Source: Bacillota bacterium
Lineage (GTDB): Bacteria; Bacillota; Sulfobacillia; JAJZYS01; JAJYTV01
Reading direction: 5' to 3'
NCBI GenBank assembly: GCA_021792885.1
Contig: JAJYTV010000036.1
Coordinates: 1 to 10,783, forward strand
DNA length: 10,783 nt
The translations under genes and the position numbers were made by a program. Position 1 is the stretch's first letter. Each line of letters opens with the position of its first letter. This document shows, in pieces, positions 1-6,273 of this stretch. Below the pieces are notes generated by a model. It was not told the DNA's origin and did no database searches. It worked only from the letters and a program-made list of their open reading frames with translations.

Positions 1-622
1 CGACCGCTTCCTCGAACAGCAGCACGCCCGCGATGCCTTCCGGTAGCGCTCCGTAGCTCACCCCGTAGTAGACGCCGGCCAGCGCGATCTGGAAGGGCAG
101 CGTGCCGACGGCCGTCGTCCAGATGAACGGCCAGACCCGCACGCGCAGGATGCCTGCGGCGTAGTTCACGAGGTGGTACGGCACGAAGGGCAGAAAGCGG
201 GCGATGAGGAGGCCGAACGTTCCATGGTCGGCGATCCATGGCTGCACCTTGTGCAGGTAGCGTCCCGCGGCCCGCTCGACGATCGGGCGCGCCAGCATGC
301 GGGAGGCGTAGAGCGCGATGACCGCGCCCAGGATGCCGCCGACCCAGGAGAAGAGCGTGCCCCAGACCACGCCGTAGAAGCGCAGGAGGAAGATGCTGAG
401 GAACTCCGACGGCACGGGCAGCACCGAGGCGAGCGCCATCAGCGCGATGCCGAAGGCGATGCCCGTGGCACCGAGTCCGTGCACCGCGCGCATGATCCCG
501 TGGACGCGGCCGGTATGCAGGAAGTAGAAGTACACGAAGACGAGGGCCAGGATCATCAGCCCGCCGATGATCGTGGTCACCAGCGTACCCGGCCCGATCG
601 GCTCAAGACGCCTTGTTCGCAT
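1..622 (-). CDS. TVP38/TMEM64-type (VTT/DedA-like) membrane protein, C-terminus cut by window edge
   Basis: This is a polytopic inner-membrane protein of the TVP38/TMEM64 (VTT domain) family. In bacteria the family is linked to membrane homeostasis and lipid scrambling, but individual roles are mostly unknown. The reading frame stays open for 207 codons from an ATG at 622 to the left edge, so the C-terminus is missing. An N-terminal hydrophobic segment (about residues 13-36) is followed by a short loop and then the VTT core. The core shows a VLPVPSEF re-entrant-type motif near residues 68-74 and the typical FLPFVPYHLVNYAAG stretch near 143-157, where the family has a conserved R-F-x-P. A modest AAGG-containing site lies upstream of the ATG. 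It is the last gene of a leftward set with the MBL hydrolase and glutaredoxin genes, 136 nt after the MBL stop. The family call is secure; substrate and role are not. Confidence 0.85.
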   Translation of the reverse strand, partial: MRTRRLEPIGPGTLVTTIIGGLMILALVFVYFYFLHTGRVHGIMRAVHGLGATGIAFGIALMALASVLPVPSEFLSIFLLRFYGVVWGTLFSWVGGILGAVIALYASRMLARPIVERAAGRYLHKVQPWIADHGTFGLLIARFLPFVPYHLVNYAAGILRVRVWPFIWTTAVGTLPFQIALAGVYYGVSYGALPEGIAGVLLFEEAV

Positions 623-717
623 GCCTGACCGCCTTGTCAATGTTCTCCCGCCGCGCCTAGTCTTCCCACAGCGCCGCAACTTCCCGACGGACCTCGGTCA
701 TCCGCAGGTTCCCCTAT

Positions 718-747
718 ATCCTACTGGAGCGATCGCCCATCGGCCAA
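718..747 (-). promoter_or_regulatory. possible sigma-A-type promoter for the TVP38-like gene
   Basis: On the minus strand TTGGCC (742-747) and TAGGAT (718-723) are separated by 18 nt, each matching 4 of 6 consensus bases of a housekeeping promoter. The pair sits in the 136-nt gap between the MBL gene and the membrane-protein gene. Matches are weak, and in GC-rich DNA such pairs arise by chance. Confidence 0.25.
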
Positions 748-758
748 GCGATCATGGC

Positions 759-1397
759 TTACGATCGGTCGGCGAGCGCCTCCCAGAGGCTCCCGCGCGC
801 GACCGGCTGACCGTGCGCCGGGCAGACAAGTTGGAAAGGCAACTGCCCCACGTCGCGCAGCGAGCGCTGCAGGGCCGCCTTGTCGGCGGTGAGCATGCCA
901 GGAGAAGGCCGCAGGCGGCCGCCGCGGCTCGTGACGAGATCGCCGGCGAACAGGATGTCCCCACGGCGCAGCGAGACGTGGCCGAGCGTGTGCCCGGGCG
1001 TGGGCAGTACCTCGATCCCGCCGACGCGGCCCCCTGGTGCATAGGTCTCGTGCACCGCGACAGGCGACGCTGGGGCAAGCGTCCGGATGAGCCCGCGCAG
1101 CCCGGAGGGCTTGCGGTCGCCCTGGATGTACGGCAGGTCTCCCTGGGACGCCCAGACCTTCGCCCCTGTCGCTGCGGCGAGCGCCTGCGCATTGCCCACG
1201 TGGTCGACGTCATGGTGGGTCAGCGCGATGTGCGCGACGTCCTGCGCCCGCAGGCCGATCCCGGCGATCTCGGCGAGGATGCGGTCCGCGCGACCTCGAA
1301 AGCCCGTATCGATCAGGACCGGCTCCTCGCCGAGTACGAGGTAGGCGTAGCTCCCCTCCGTGGCTTCCAGCAGGTGGACTCCCTGCGCGACCTCCAT
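759..1397 (-). CDS. MBL-fold metallo-hydrolase (glyoxalase II-like)
   Basis: This is a 212-aa single-domain cytosolic metallo-beta-lactamase-fold hydrolase; the substrate is unknown. The metal-site motifs are in order: THHDVDH at residues 60-66, TPGHTLGH with H136, FAGD with D153, and the final CPAH with H195. The first motif reads H-x-D-x-D-H rather than the canonical H-x-H-x-D-H, a variant I recall from a known Bacillus-type branch of the fold, so a working binuclear zinc site is still plausible. The frame is open further upstream to 1472. I chose the ATG at 1395-1397 because GGAGGG lies 7 nt before it and because the product then starts directly at the first beta strand (MEVAQGVHLL). It is co-directional with the glutaredoxin-like gene upstream and the VTT protein downstream. 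A thioester or lactone hydrolase role is possible but not shown. Confidence 0.88.
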   Translation of the reverse strand: MEVAQGVHLLEATEGSYAYLVLGEEPVLIDTGFRGRADRILAEIAGIGLRAQDVAHIALTHHDVDHVGNAQALAAATGAKVWASQGDLPYIQGDRKPSGLRGLIRTLAPASPVAVHETYAPGGRVGGIEVLPTPGHTLGHVSLRRGDILFAGDLVTSRGGRLRPSPGMLTADKAALQRSLRDVGQLPFQLVCPAHGQPVARGSLWEALADRS

Positions 1398-1404
1398 CGC
1401 CGTT

Positions 1405-1410
1405 CCCTCC
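1405..1410 (-). promoter_or_regulatory. ribosome binding site fixing the MBL hydrolase start
   Basis: GGAGGG on the minus strand lies 7 nt upstream of the ATG at 1395-1397. It supports the internal start over the upstream start at 1472, whose 25 extra residues show no MBL-fold similarity. Confidence 0.75.
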
Positions 1411-1505
1411 AGTGGCTGCGCAACGCGCATGCCACTTTGGCAGTTCGGCGGGTAACCGGCGATGCCTGCCATCCACGCCGTCCGTGGCCGCGCAAAGCGT
1501 CCCCT

Positions 1506-1589
1506 CTACAGCGCACGGCACGCCGCCCGCACGAAGGCGAGCGGCGCAAGCGCTGGATGATCCCAGAAGGACGTGGTCCCCGTAGGCAT
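1506..1589 (-). CDS. possible 27-aa small protein, unrecognised
   Basis: A short frame begins with ATG at 1587-1589 and ends with TAG. It lies in the 235-nt gap between the glutaredoxin-like and MBL genes and encodes an Ala/Leu-rich peptide starting MPTGTTSFWDHPALAP. AGGAGG lies directly upstream, but only 2 nt from the ATG, which is closer than normal spacing. About three quarters of third codon positions are G or C, like the neighbours, but at this length that says little. I do not recognise the peptide. It could be a translated small protein, a leader peptide, or chance. Confidence 0.2.
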   Translation of the reverse strand: MPTGTTSFWDHPALAPLAFVRAACRAL

Positions 1590-1632
1590 GGCCTCCTGCG
1601 GGGGCAGCCGCCCCTCAACCCCCCACGCCAGC

Positions 1633-1881
1633 CTACACCCTCGCTCCGCCCAAGGCATAGGTGTGCGTGACGTAGGCGATGATGTCCTGCTCGTCAGAAA
1701 GCACGAGATCTCCGTCGGTCAGCACCGGCACGGACGACTGGCCGGACACGCGCACGACGACCTCGCGCAGCGCGTGCTCACGGGGGACGCAGACCGTGAG
1801 GTAGGTCATCTCCATCTCCGAGAGCTTTTGGCGCACCTCCTGGCAGTAGGGGCAGCCTTCGAACTGGTACAGCGTCAACAT
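1633..1881 (-). CDS. glutaredoxin-like / GST N-terminal-domain small thiol protein
   Basis: This is an 82-aa thioredoxin-fold protein of the glutaredoxin/GST-N type, expected to catalyse thiol-disulfide exchange in the cytosol. A CPYC redox motif lies at residues 10-13 right after the first strand (MLTLYQFEG). The cis-proline motif VPVL is at 51-54, and the SDEQDIIAYV helix start is at 62-71 where GST-N domains contact the thiol partner. The frame extends upstream to 2001, but the extra 40 residues are low-complexity Gly/Ala/Pro. The ATG at 1879-1881 has GGGGGA about 7 nt upstream and begins at the fold boundary, so I use it. In Gram-positive bacteria lacking glutathione the partner thiol may be bacillithiol or thioredoxin; this is inference. 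It is divergent from the GNAT gene. Confidence 0.82.
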   Translation of the reverse strand: MLTLYQFEGCPYCQEVRQKLSEMEMTYLTVCVPREHALREVVVRVSGQSSVPVLTDGDLVLSDEQDIIAYVTHTYALGGARV

Positions 1882-2033
1882 GCGCAATCCCCCCGGGGTT
1901 TCGCTATGCCCGAAGGCGCCTGCCGGTGACGCGGCCCCTGCAGGCAAGTTCCCGCCGCTGGTCGAAGGAGTGGCACCGACGGTACATGCCGCGCCGAACA
2001 AAGGCGTCCGTGGCGTCCAGAGGAGTGAAATGA

Positions 2034-2579
2034 ATGACTGATCCGCTCAAGGGGGAGCGCACCTTCCTCGCCCCGCTCGAGGAACTCGATCTCCCAACGC
2101 TGCAAGCATGGCGGGAGGACGGGGAGTACCTTCGGCTGCTCGACGCGGCCCCTGCCTACCCCGCCACCTCCGCGGCGCTGCGCGAACTCCTTGCTGCCGC
2201 CGCAGCCGGCAATGCCTTTCCCTTCGCCATCCGCGACCGCATAGACCGGCGCATGGTCGGCTACGGAGTCCTCGACGGCATTCTCTGGAACCAGGGCAAC
2301 GCCTGGTTCACTCTCGCGATCGGGGCCAAGGCGGACCGCGGCCAGGGGTATGGACAAGACGCGGCGCAGCTCCTGCTCGCCTTCGCGTTCGACGAGCTGA
2401 ACCTGCGCCGGGTCTCCCTCACGACGTTCGCCTACAACCTTCCGGCAATCCAGCTCTACGAGCGGCTCGGCTTCGTGCGGGAAGGGTCCTTCCGCGAGTT
2501 CCTCGCACGAGACGGAGCCTTGCACGACATGCATCTCTACGGCCTGCTCGCCCGCGAGTGGCGGGCGCAAAGGGCCTAG
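2034..2579 (+). CDS. GNAT acetyltransferase, RimJ/RimL type
   Basis: This is a 181-aa GCN5-related N-acetyltransferase of the Acetyltransf_3 (RimJ/RimL/SpeG-like) branch, transferring acetyl from acetyl-CoA to an amine on a protein N-terminus or small molecule. The acetyl-CoA pyrophosphate loop (motif A) is RGQGYGQDA at residues 102-110. The downstream N135-x-PAIQLYERLGF stretch (135-147) is motif B with its conserved Asn and Tyr. The N-terminal strand GERTFLAPLEELDL is typical of the branch. The ATG at 2034-2036 follows GAGGAG by 8-9 nt. It is the only plus-strand gene in the window, divergent from the glutaredoxin-like gene across 152 nt, and its stop lies one base from the stop of the receiver gene on minus. 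The substrate cannot be inferred. Confidence 0.88.
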   Translation: MTDPLKGERTFLAPLEELDLPTLQAWREDGEYLRLLDAAPAYPATSAALRELLAAAAAGNAFPFAIRDRIDRRMVGYGVLDGILWNQGNAWFTLAIGAKADRGQGYGQDAAQLLLAFAFDELNLRRVSLTTFAYNLPAIQLYERLGFVREGSFREFLARDGALHDMHLYGLLAREWRAQRA

Positions 2580-2580
2580 C

Positions 2581-2952
2581 TCAGCCGCTCTCGCCAAGCG
2601 CCGCCTGCACGGCAGAGAGCAGTTCCTGCAGGGCGAAGGGCTTGCCGATGCACGCCTGGTAGTCTCCCTGCGGCGGCAGCGCGCCCTTCGTGGGCACGGC
2701 GCCGGACATCAGCACGACCGGCACCGCGCGCAGGCGCACGTCGCCGCGCATCTCCCGCACGAGCTCGCGGCCGCCGAGGATCGGCATCGTGAGATCCGCG
2801 ATCAGGAGGTCTGGAATCGCCCCTGTGCGCATGCGCACGAGGGCGCTCGCGCCGTCGTGTACGGCCTCGACCGCGTAGCCCTGCCGGGTGAGAGAGCGCA
2901 GCAGCACATCGACGATCGCCGTCGCGTCGTCCGCGATCAGAAGGCGTGCCAT
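2581..2952 (-). CDS. stand-alone receiver (CheY-like response regulator)
   Basis: This is a 123-aa protein consisting of one phosphoreceiver domain with no output domain. The acidic pocket is D8-D9, the phosphoacceptor is D53 (IADLTMP), the switch Ser is S83 (VVLMSGA) and the conserved Lys is K104 (IGKPF), so it should be phosphorylatable. Its ATG at 2950-2952 lies inside the 3' end of the kinase gene (16-nt overlap) with GGGGGA just upstream, indicating translational coupling. It is almost certainly the phosphotransfer partner of that kinase. With no DNA-binding or enzymatic domain, the signal must leave by protein-protein contact or by phosphorelay, as in CheY or Spo0F; this is inference from architecture. 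Confidence 0.9.
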   Translation of the reverse strand: MARLLIADDATAIVDVLLRSLTRQGYAVEAVHDGASALVRMRTGAIPDLLIADLTMPILGGRELVREMRGDVRLRAVPVVLMSGAVPTKGALPPQGDYQACIGKPFALQELLSAVQAALGESG

Positions 2953-3884
2953 GCATCCCCCGTACGAAGGGGCAGAGAGACGTGGAGGAGCGCACCGCCT
3001 CGTCTGCCCGGTTCTGCCCAGATTGTCCCGCCGTGCGCGGTCACGATCTCGCGGCAGACGTAGAGTCCGAGACCCGCACCGTCCGAATCTCCGTCCCGGA
3101 CGTTGCTCGCCCGGTAGAAACGCTCGAAGATGTGCTCGGTCTCTCCGGCGGGGATACCGGGTCCCTGGTCTTGCACCGTGACCTGGACGGTGTCGATCGC
3201 GCGGTGCAGCTTGATGCGGATCAGCGATGCGGGCGGCGAGTACTTCACCGCATTGCCGAGCAGGTTGCAGAAGACCTGCTCCAGCCGCGAGCGGTCTGCG
3301 AGGAGCGGAACGGGCCCAGGCTCGTCGCTCTCGAGGATGATCGGGTGCGTGCCGCGCAAGAGCGGCCGGACCGCGCTGCGCAGCACATCGCGCAGGTCGC
3401 AGGGTTCCTGCCGGTTGGAGGCGGCGATGCCGCCCCCGCGTGCGGTGTCGAGCACGCGGCCAAGGATGCCGGTCAGGCGCTGGACCTCGCCCTGGGCCGT
3501 CTCCAGCAGTTCGATCGCTTCGGGGTTCGGCATCTTCTCGGAGCGCAGGTTCGTTGCGAGGAGCTCCAAAAGTCCGCTGACGCCGCACAGGGGATTGCGC
3601 AGCTCGTGCACCGCCACCTCGAGGAGCCCGCCAACCGAATCACCATCTTCCCAGGCAGCTGGCATGGCCGGTGCATCCGTAGCGCGGTCCGGTGCACCGT
3701 CGCCCTCTGCGCCCTGCGGCACGCTCCGCCCGACGAGCAGCAGCGCGTCCCCGCCGCCTTGCGGCGCCATCGCCGACGCGGCCTCGGCCTGCGCTGCCCG
3801 AAGACAGCCGGATTCGCGCGCGCAGGCGCGCGACATCTCCCCGGTCGCGCGCGAGGGATTGTTGGTCTGCGCATCCAAAGTCAA
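2937..3884 (-). CDS. soluble sensor histidine kinase (HisKA + HATPase)
   Basis: This is a 315-aa histidine kinase. The H-box VAVHELRNPL has H93 as the phospho-acceptor. The HATPase domain shows the N box with N207 and N211 (NLLGNAVKYSPP), G1 at D239-x-G-P-G, the F box FERFYR at 253-258, and G2 GAGLGL at 269-274. All kinase boxes are intact. Residues 1-85 are Ala/Gly-rich with no transmembrane segment and no PAS, GAF or HAMP domain I can see, so it should be cytosolic with an unknown input. The first in-frame start is TTG at 3882-3884, with GAGGGGG 10 nt upstream. An alternative is M17, which has GGGGAG directly abutting it. The 3' end overlaps the receiver gene. A perfect inverted repeat overlaps the TTG and its ribosome binding site. 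Confidence 0.87.
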   Translation of the reverse strand: MTLDAQTNNPSRATGEMSRACARESGCLRAAQAEAASAMAPQGGGDALLLVGRSVPQGAEGDGAPDRATDAPAMPAAWEDGDSVGGLLEVAVHELRNPLCGVSGLLELLATNLRSEKMPNPEAIELLETAQGEVQRLTGILGRVLDTARGGGIAASNRQEPCDLRDVLRSAVRPLLRGTHPIILESDEPGPVPLLADRSRLEQVFCNLLGNAVKYSPPASLIRIKLHRAIDTVQVTVQDQGPGIPAGETEHIFERFYRASNVRDGDSDGAGLGLYVCREIVTAHGGTIWAEPGRRGGALLHVSLPLRTGDAWHAF

Positions 3885-3905
3885 AATGAGGTGGCCCCCT
3901 CATTT
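3884..3905 (-). promoter_or_regulatory. perfect 8-bp inverted repeat over kinase RBS and start
   Basis: AAATGAGG and CCTCATTT flank a 6-nt spacer. In the minus-strand transcript the left arm plus spacer contain the GAGGGGG ribosome binding site (3895-3901), and the first base of the TTG start is the last base of the right arm. It could be a hairpin that hides the start signals or a repressor operator in DNA. The repeat is seen; the function is inference. Confidence 0.5.
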
Positions 3906-3943
3906 GGAAGGATAGGATTGCGCTGGTTCGTATTGTCATGACG

Positions 3944-3949
3944 ATTATA
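3944..3949 (-). promoter_or_regulatory. candidate -10 element for the kinase-receiver operon
   Basis: A perfect TATAAT on minus lies about 60 nt upstream of the kinase start and just beyond the operon-end hairpin at 3976-4013. The best -35-like hexamer, TCGACA, is 22 nt upstream, longer than the usual 16-18, so the core promoter is imperfect. A perfect 8-bp palindrome GTCATGAC (3935-3942) falls where transcription would start. Confidence 0.4.
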
Positions 3950-3975
3950 GCGAATCGGTGTTCGCGTAATTTGTC

Positions 3976-4013
3976 GAAGCGAGGGCGGCCGGTCCTGCCG
4001 GCGCCCTCGCTTC
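3976..4013 (-). terminator. strong hairpin closing the methylmalonyl-CoA operon
   Basis: Perfect 11-bp arms GAAGCGAGGGC/GCCCTCGCTTC continue into a further 5-bp GCCGG/CCGGC stem after one bulged G, with a 5-nt loop. It begins 33 nt past the stop of the biotin-carrier gene, where an operon terminator belongs. Neither side has a proper U tract (on minus it is followed by GACAAATTACG). It may therefore be an atypical intrinsic terminator or a transcript-end stabiliser. Confidence 0.6.
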
Positions 4014-4045
4014 CACCCCAGCCATTCGGATTTGCGCCAGCAGTG

Positions 4046-4483
4046 CTAGCCGATCTCGAGCAGCACGTCGCCGAGGCCGACCGCAGCGCCCGGCTTGACA
4101 TGCACCGCCGTCACGCTGCCCGCATGCGGCGCCACGATCTCGTTTTCCATCTTCATCGCTTCCAGGATCGCGACGACCTGCCCTTCCGAGACGGTGTCGC
4201 CAACCTGCACCTTCACATCGAGGATCGCGCCAGGCAGCGGGGACGCCACGACCCCCTTGCCTGCGGCGGCAGGCACAGCCGGTGCCGCAGGCTCCGCCTT
4301 GCGCGCGTGGGGCCGCTTCGCCTCCGCAGGCGCCGCCTGCGGTGCCGGAGCAGGTGCGGGCGCAGCCGCCGCTGCCTGGAGCGCTGCCGCTGCAGGTTGC
4401 GCGGGCGCCTGTCCCTCCGTCCCGAGTTCCTCCACGTCCACCTCGTACGCGAGCCCGTTGACGATCACGCGGAAACGTCGCAT
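4046..4483 (-). CDS. biotin carboxyl carrier protein of acyl-CoA carboxylase/decarboxylase
   Basis: This is a 145-aa biotin carrier. The N-terminal strand (MRRFRVIVNGLAYEVDVEEL) is the small domain typical of gamma-type carriers of propionyl-CoA carboxylase, methylmalonyl-CoA decarboxylase and oxaloacetate decarboxylase. An Ala/Pro-rich flexible linker follows (about residues 24-76), then a lipoyl/biotinyl domain from about 79 to 145 with the EAMKMEN site; biotin would be on K111. The carrier shuttles carboxyl groups between the biotin carboxylase and the carboxyltransferase encoded just upstream. It is the last gene of the operon, 57 nt after the small accessory gene, with a weak GGTGAAG ribosome site. 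A biotin carboxylase gene is absent from the window, so either a distant accC serves it or the complex works as a decarboxylase or transcarboxylase. Confidence 0.92.
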   Translation of the reverse strand: MRRFRVIVNGLAYEVDVEELGTEGQAPAQPAAAALQAAAAAPAPAPAPQAAPAEAKRPHARKAEPAAPAVPAAAGKGVVASPLPGAILDVKVQVGDTVSEGQVVAILEAMKMENEIVAPHAGSVTAVHVKPGAAVGLGDVLLEIG

Positions 4484-4540
4484 GTCTTCACCCGGCCGGC
4501 CGCGCCGGTCCGGGCTTTCGCCTCCTTCACCTCGGGTGGG

Positions 4541-4732
4541 CTAGCGGGCGCCCCCGCGCCCGCGCATCTGCTCCATGACCCCGTGCAGCTGCCACGCACC
4601 GCGCGCATCGTCCGCGGGTGCCTCCCCCGAGAGGCCGATGCGCAGCCGCTCGGGGGGTACGCCGAGCATCTGTGAGAGCACCGCGGCGATCGCTGCGACC
4701 ACCGCGTCGGGCACGGCGTGCTGCCTGCTCAT
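4541..4732 (-). CDS. 63-aa acyl-CoA carboxylase-associated small protein (putative accessory subunit)
   Basis: This small soluble protein is encoded between the carboxyltransferase and biotin-carrier genes. Its ATG overlaps the carboxyltransferase stop in an ATGA (4729-4732), the classic sign of translational coupling, which supports both the start and reality of the gene. The N-terminal half (VPDAVVAAIAAVLSQMLGV, residues 8-26) should form a helix and the rest ends in W-x-x-x-G-x-x-E-x-M-x-x-R. I recall similar short AI-A/helix plus W-G-R proteins or domains beside OadG/MmdD-type subunits of biotin-dependent decarboxylases. It lacks the hydrophobic membrane helix of true OadG. A structural or assembly role in the complex, analogous to actinobacterial epsilon subunits, is inferred from position and weak pattern resemblance only. 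Confidence 0.65.
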   Translation of the reverse strand: MSRQHAVPDAVVAAIAAVLSQMLGVPPERLRIGLSGEAPADDARGAWQLHGVMEQMRGRGGAR

Positions 4733-6273
4733 AGCGGGATGTTCCCGTGCTTCTTCGCGGGACGCTCCTCGCGCTTTTGGCGCAAGGCCCAGAGCGTACG
4801 CGCCACGGCGGGGCGCAGTTCCGCGGGGTCGATCACCTGGTCGACGTAGCCATGCGCGGCGGCGACGTACGGGCTCGCGAACTCGGCGCGGTACGTCTCC
4901 ACCAGCCGCTTGCGCTCCGCGACAGGATCCTCGGCGCCCTCGATCTCGCCCCGGAAGATGATGTTCGCTGCGCCGTCCGGTCCCATGACGGCGACCTCGG
5001 CGGTCGGGAAGGCGAGCACCGCGTCGGCGCCGAGCGACCGCGAGCACATCGCGAGGTAGGCGCCGCCGTACGCCTTGCGCAGGACGACGGAGACCTTCGG
5101 CACCGTCGCCTCGGAGTAGGCGTAGAGCACCTTCGCGCCATGGCGGATGATGCCGCCGTACTCCTGCTTCGTGCCGGGCAGGTAACCAGGCGTATCGACG
5201 AACGTGATCACCGGGATGGAGAAGGCGTCGGCGAAGCGGACGAAGCGGGCCAGCTTGTCCGACGCGTCGATGTCGAGGCAGCCCGCAAGCACCTTCGGCT
5301 GGTTGCCGATGATCGCCACGGCGTGCCCCTCGACACGTCCGAACCCGATCACGAGGTTGCGGGCGAACTCGGGCTGGAGCTCGAGGAAGTCTCCTTGGTC
5401 GACGAGGCCCTGGATCACGTCCCGCACGTCGTAGGGCTTGTTGGCATCCTCGGGCACGACGCCGCGCAGCCGCTCGGCGGACCCCTCCAGCGGATCCTTC
5501 GGCTCCGCCTGCGGCGGACTCGCGAGATTGTTGCTGGGCAAAAAGCGCAAGAGCCGCCGAAGTCCTGCGAAGAGCTCCTGTTCCGTCGCGAACGTCAGGT
5601 GGGCGTTGCCGCTGCGCCGCGCATGGGTGTGGGCTCCGCCCAGTTCCTCGTGGCTCACCTTCTCCCCGGTCACCGACTCGATGACCTGCGGTCCCGTGAT
5701 GTACATCTGCCCGATGCCTTCCGCCATCAAGACGAAGTCGGTGATCGCGGGCGAGTAGACCGCTCCGCCGGCCGCCGGCCCCACGATCACGGAGATCTGC
5801 GGCACGACGCCCGAGGCGAGCGTGTTGCGGCGGAAGATCTCGCCGTAGCCGTTCAGCGCGTCGATCCCTTCCTGGATCCGGGCGCCGCCCGAGTCCGCGA
5901 TCCCGACGATCGGCGCACCGCTCTTCAGGGCGAGGTCCTGCACCTTGTGGATCTTGCCGGCGTGCATCTCGCCGAGCGAACCGCCCAGCACCGTGAAGTC
6001 CTGGGCGTAGGCGTACACGAGCCGCCCCTCGACGGCGCCGTAGCCCGTCACGACGCCGTCGGCCGGCGACTCGGCGCGGTCCATGCCGAACAGCGTGGAG
6101 CGGTGGGTCGTGAAGAGGTCGAGCTCGACGAAGGTCCCGGGATCGAACAGTGCGTCGACCCGCTCGCGCGCCGTCCACTTGCCCAGCGCGTGCTGGCGCT
6201 CGACGCGCTTCTCGCCGCCTCCGGCCATCGTCTTGCGCCGGCGTCCGGCGAGTTCTTGCAACCGGTCTGTCAT
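4729..6273 (-). CDS. pccB: acyl-CoA (propionyl-/methylmalonyl-CoA) carboxylase carboxyltransferase, beta subunit
   Basis: This 514-aa carboxyltransferase, of usual length for PccB/MmdA, moves CO2 between carboxybiotin and the acyl-CoA alpha carbon (propionyl-CoA and methylmalonyl-CoA). The N-terminal half has the acyl-CoA site with SGGARIQEG (128-136) and GPAAGGAVYSPA (165-176). The C-terminal half has the biotin-side DTPGYLPG (360-367) and KAYGGAYLAM (400-409), and the protein ends with the family hallmark KHGNIPL. L407 sits where, as I recall, actinobacterial PccB carries a specificity-determining Asp; Bacillota MmdA-type proteins commonly have Ile or Leu there, so this does not decide the substrate. 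The neighbouring epimerase and mutase point to propionyl/methylmalonyl-CoA. The start overlaps the epimerase stop (ATGA, 6270-6273), preceded by GAGGTG. It could equally be annotated mmdA. Confidence 0.93.
   Translation of the reverse strand: MTDRLQELAGRRRKTMAGGGEKRVERQHALGKWTARERVDALFDPGTFVELDLFTTHRSTLFGMDRAESPADGVVTGYGAVEGRLVYAYAQDFTVLGGSLGEMHAGKIHKVQDLALKSGAPIVGIADSGGARIQEGIDALNGYGEIFRRNTLASGVVPQISVIVGPAAGGAVYSPAITDFVLMAEGIGQMYITGPQVIESVTGEKVSHEELGGAHTHARRSGNAHLTFATEQELFAGLRRLLRFLPSNNLASPPQAEPKDPLEGSAERLRGVVPEDANKPYDVRDVIQGLVDQGDFLELQPEFARNLVIGFGRVEGHAVAIIGNQPKVLAGCLDIDASDKLARFVRFADAFSIPVITFVDTPGYLPGTKQEYGGIIRHGAKVLYAYSEATVPKVSVVLRKAYGGAYLAMCSRSLGADAVLAFPTAEVAVMGPDGAANIIFRGEIEGAEDPVAERKRLVETYRAEFASPYVAAAHGYVDQVIDPAELRPAVARTLWALRQKREERPAKKHGNIPL

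Noticed and set aside
639..644. Perfect TTGACA on minus just before the TVP38-like start
   Set aside because: It lies about 17 nt before the ATG, so a promoter using it would start inside the coding region. Likely coincidental.
173..1670. Plus-strand open frames opposite the TVP38-like and MBL genes
   Set aside because: The minus-strand frames carry real family motifs (VTT core, THHDVDH); the plus-strand products are Arg-rich and featureless.
1875..2597. A 240-codon minus-strand frame opposite the acetyltransferase
   Set aside because: The plus-strand GNAT product has motif A and a proper ribosome site; the minus frame has neither.
2946..3941. Long plus-strand frame opposite the histidine kinase
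   Set aside because: The kinase boxes are complete on minus; the plus product has no recognisable domain.
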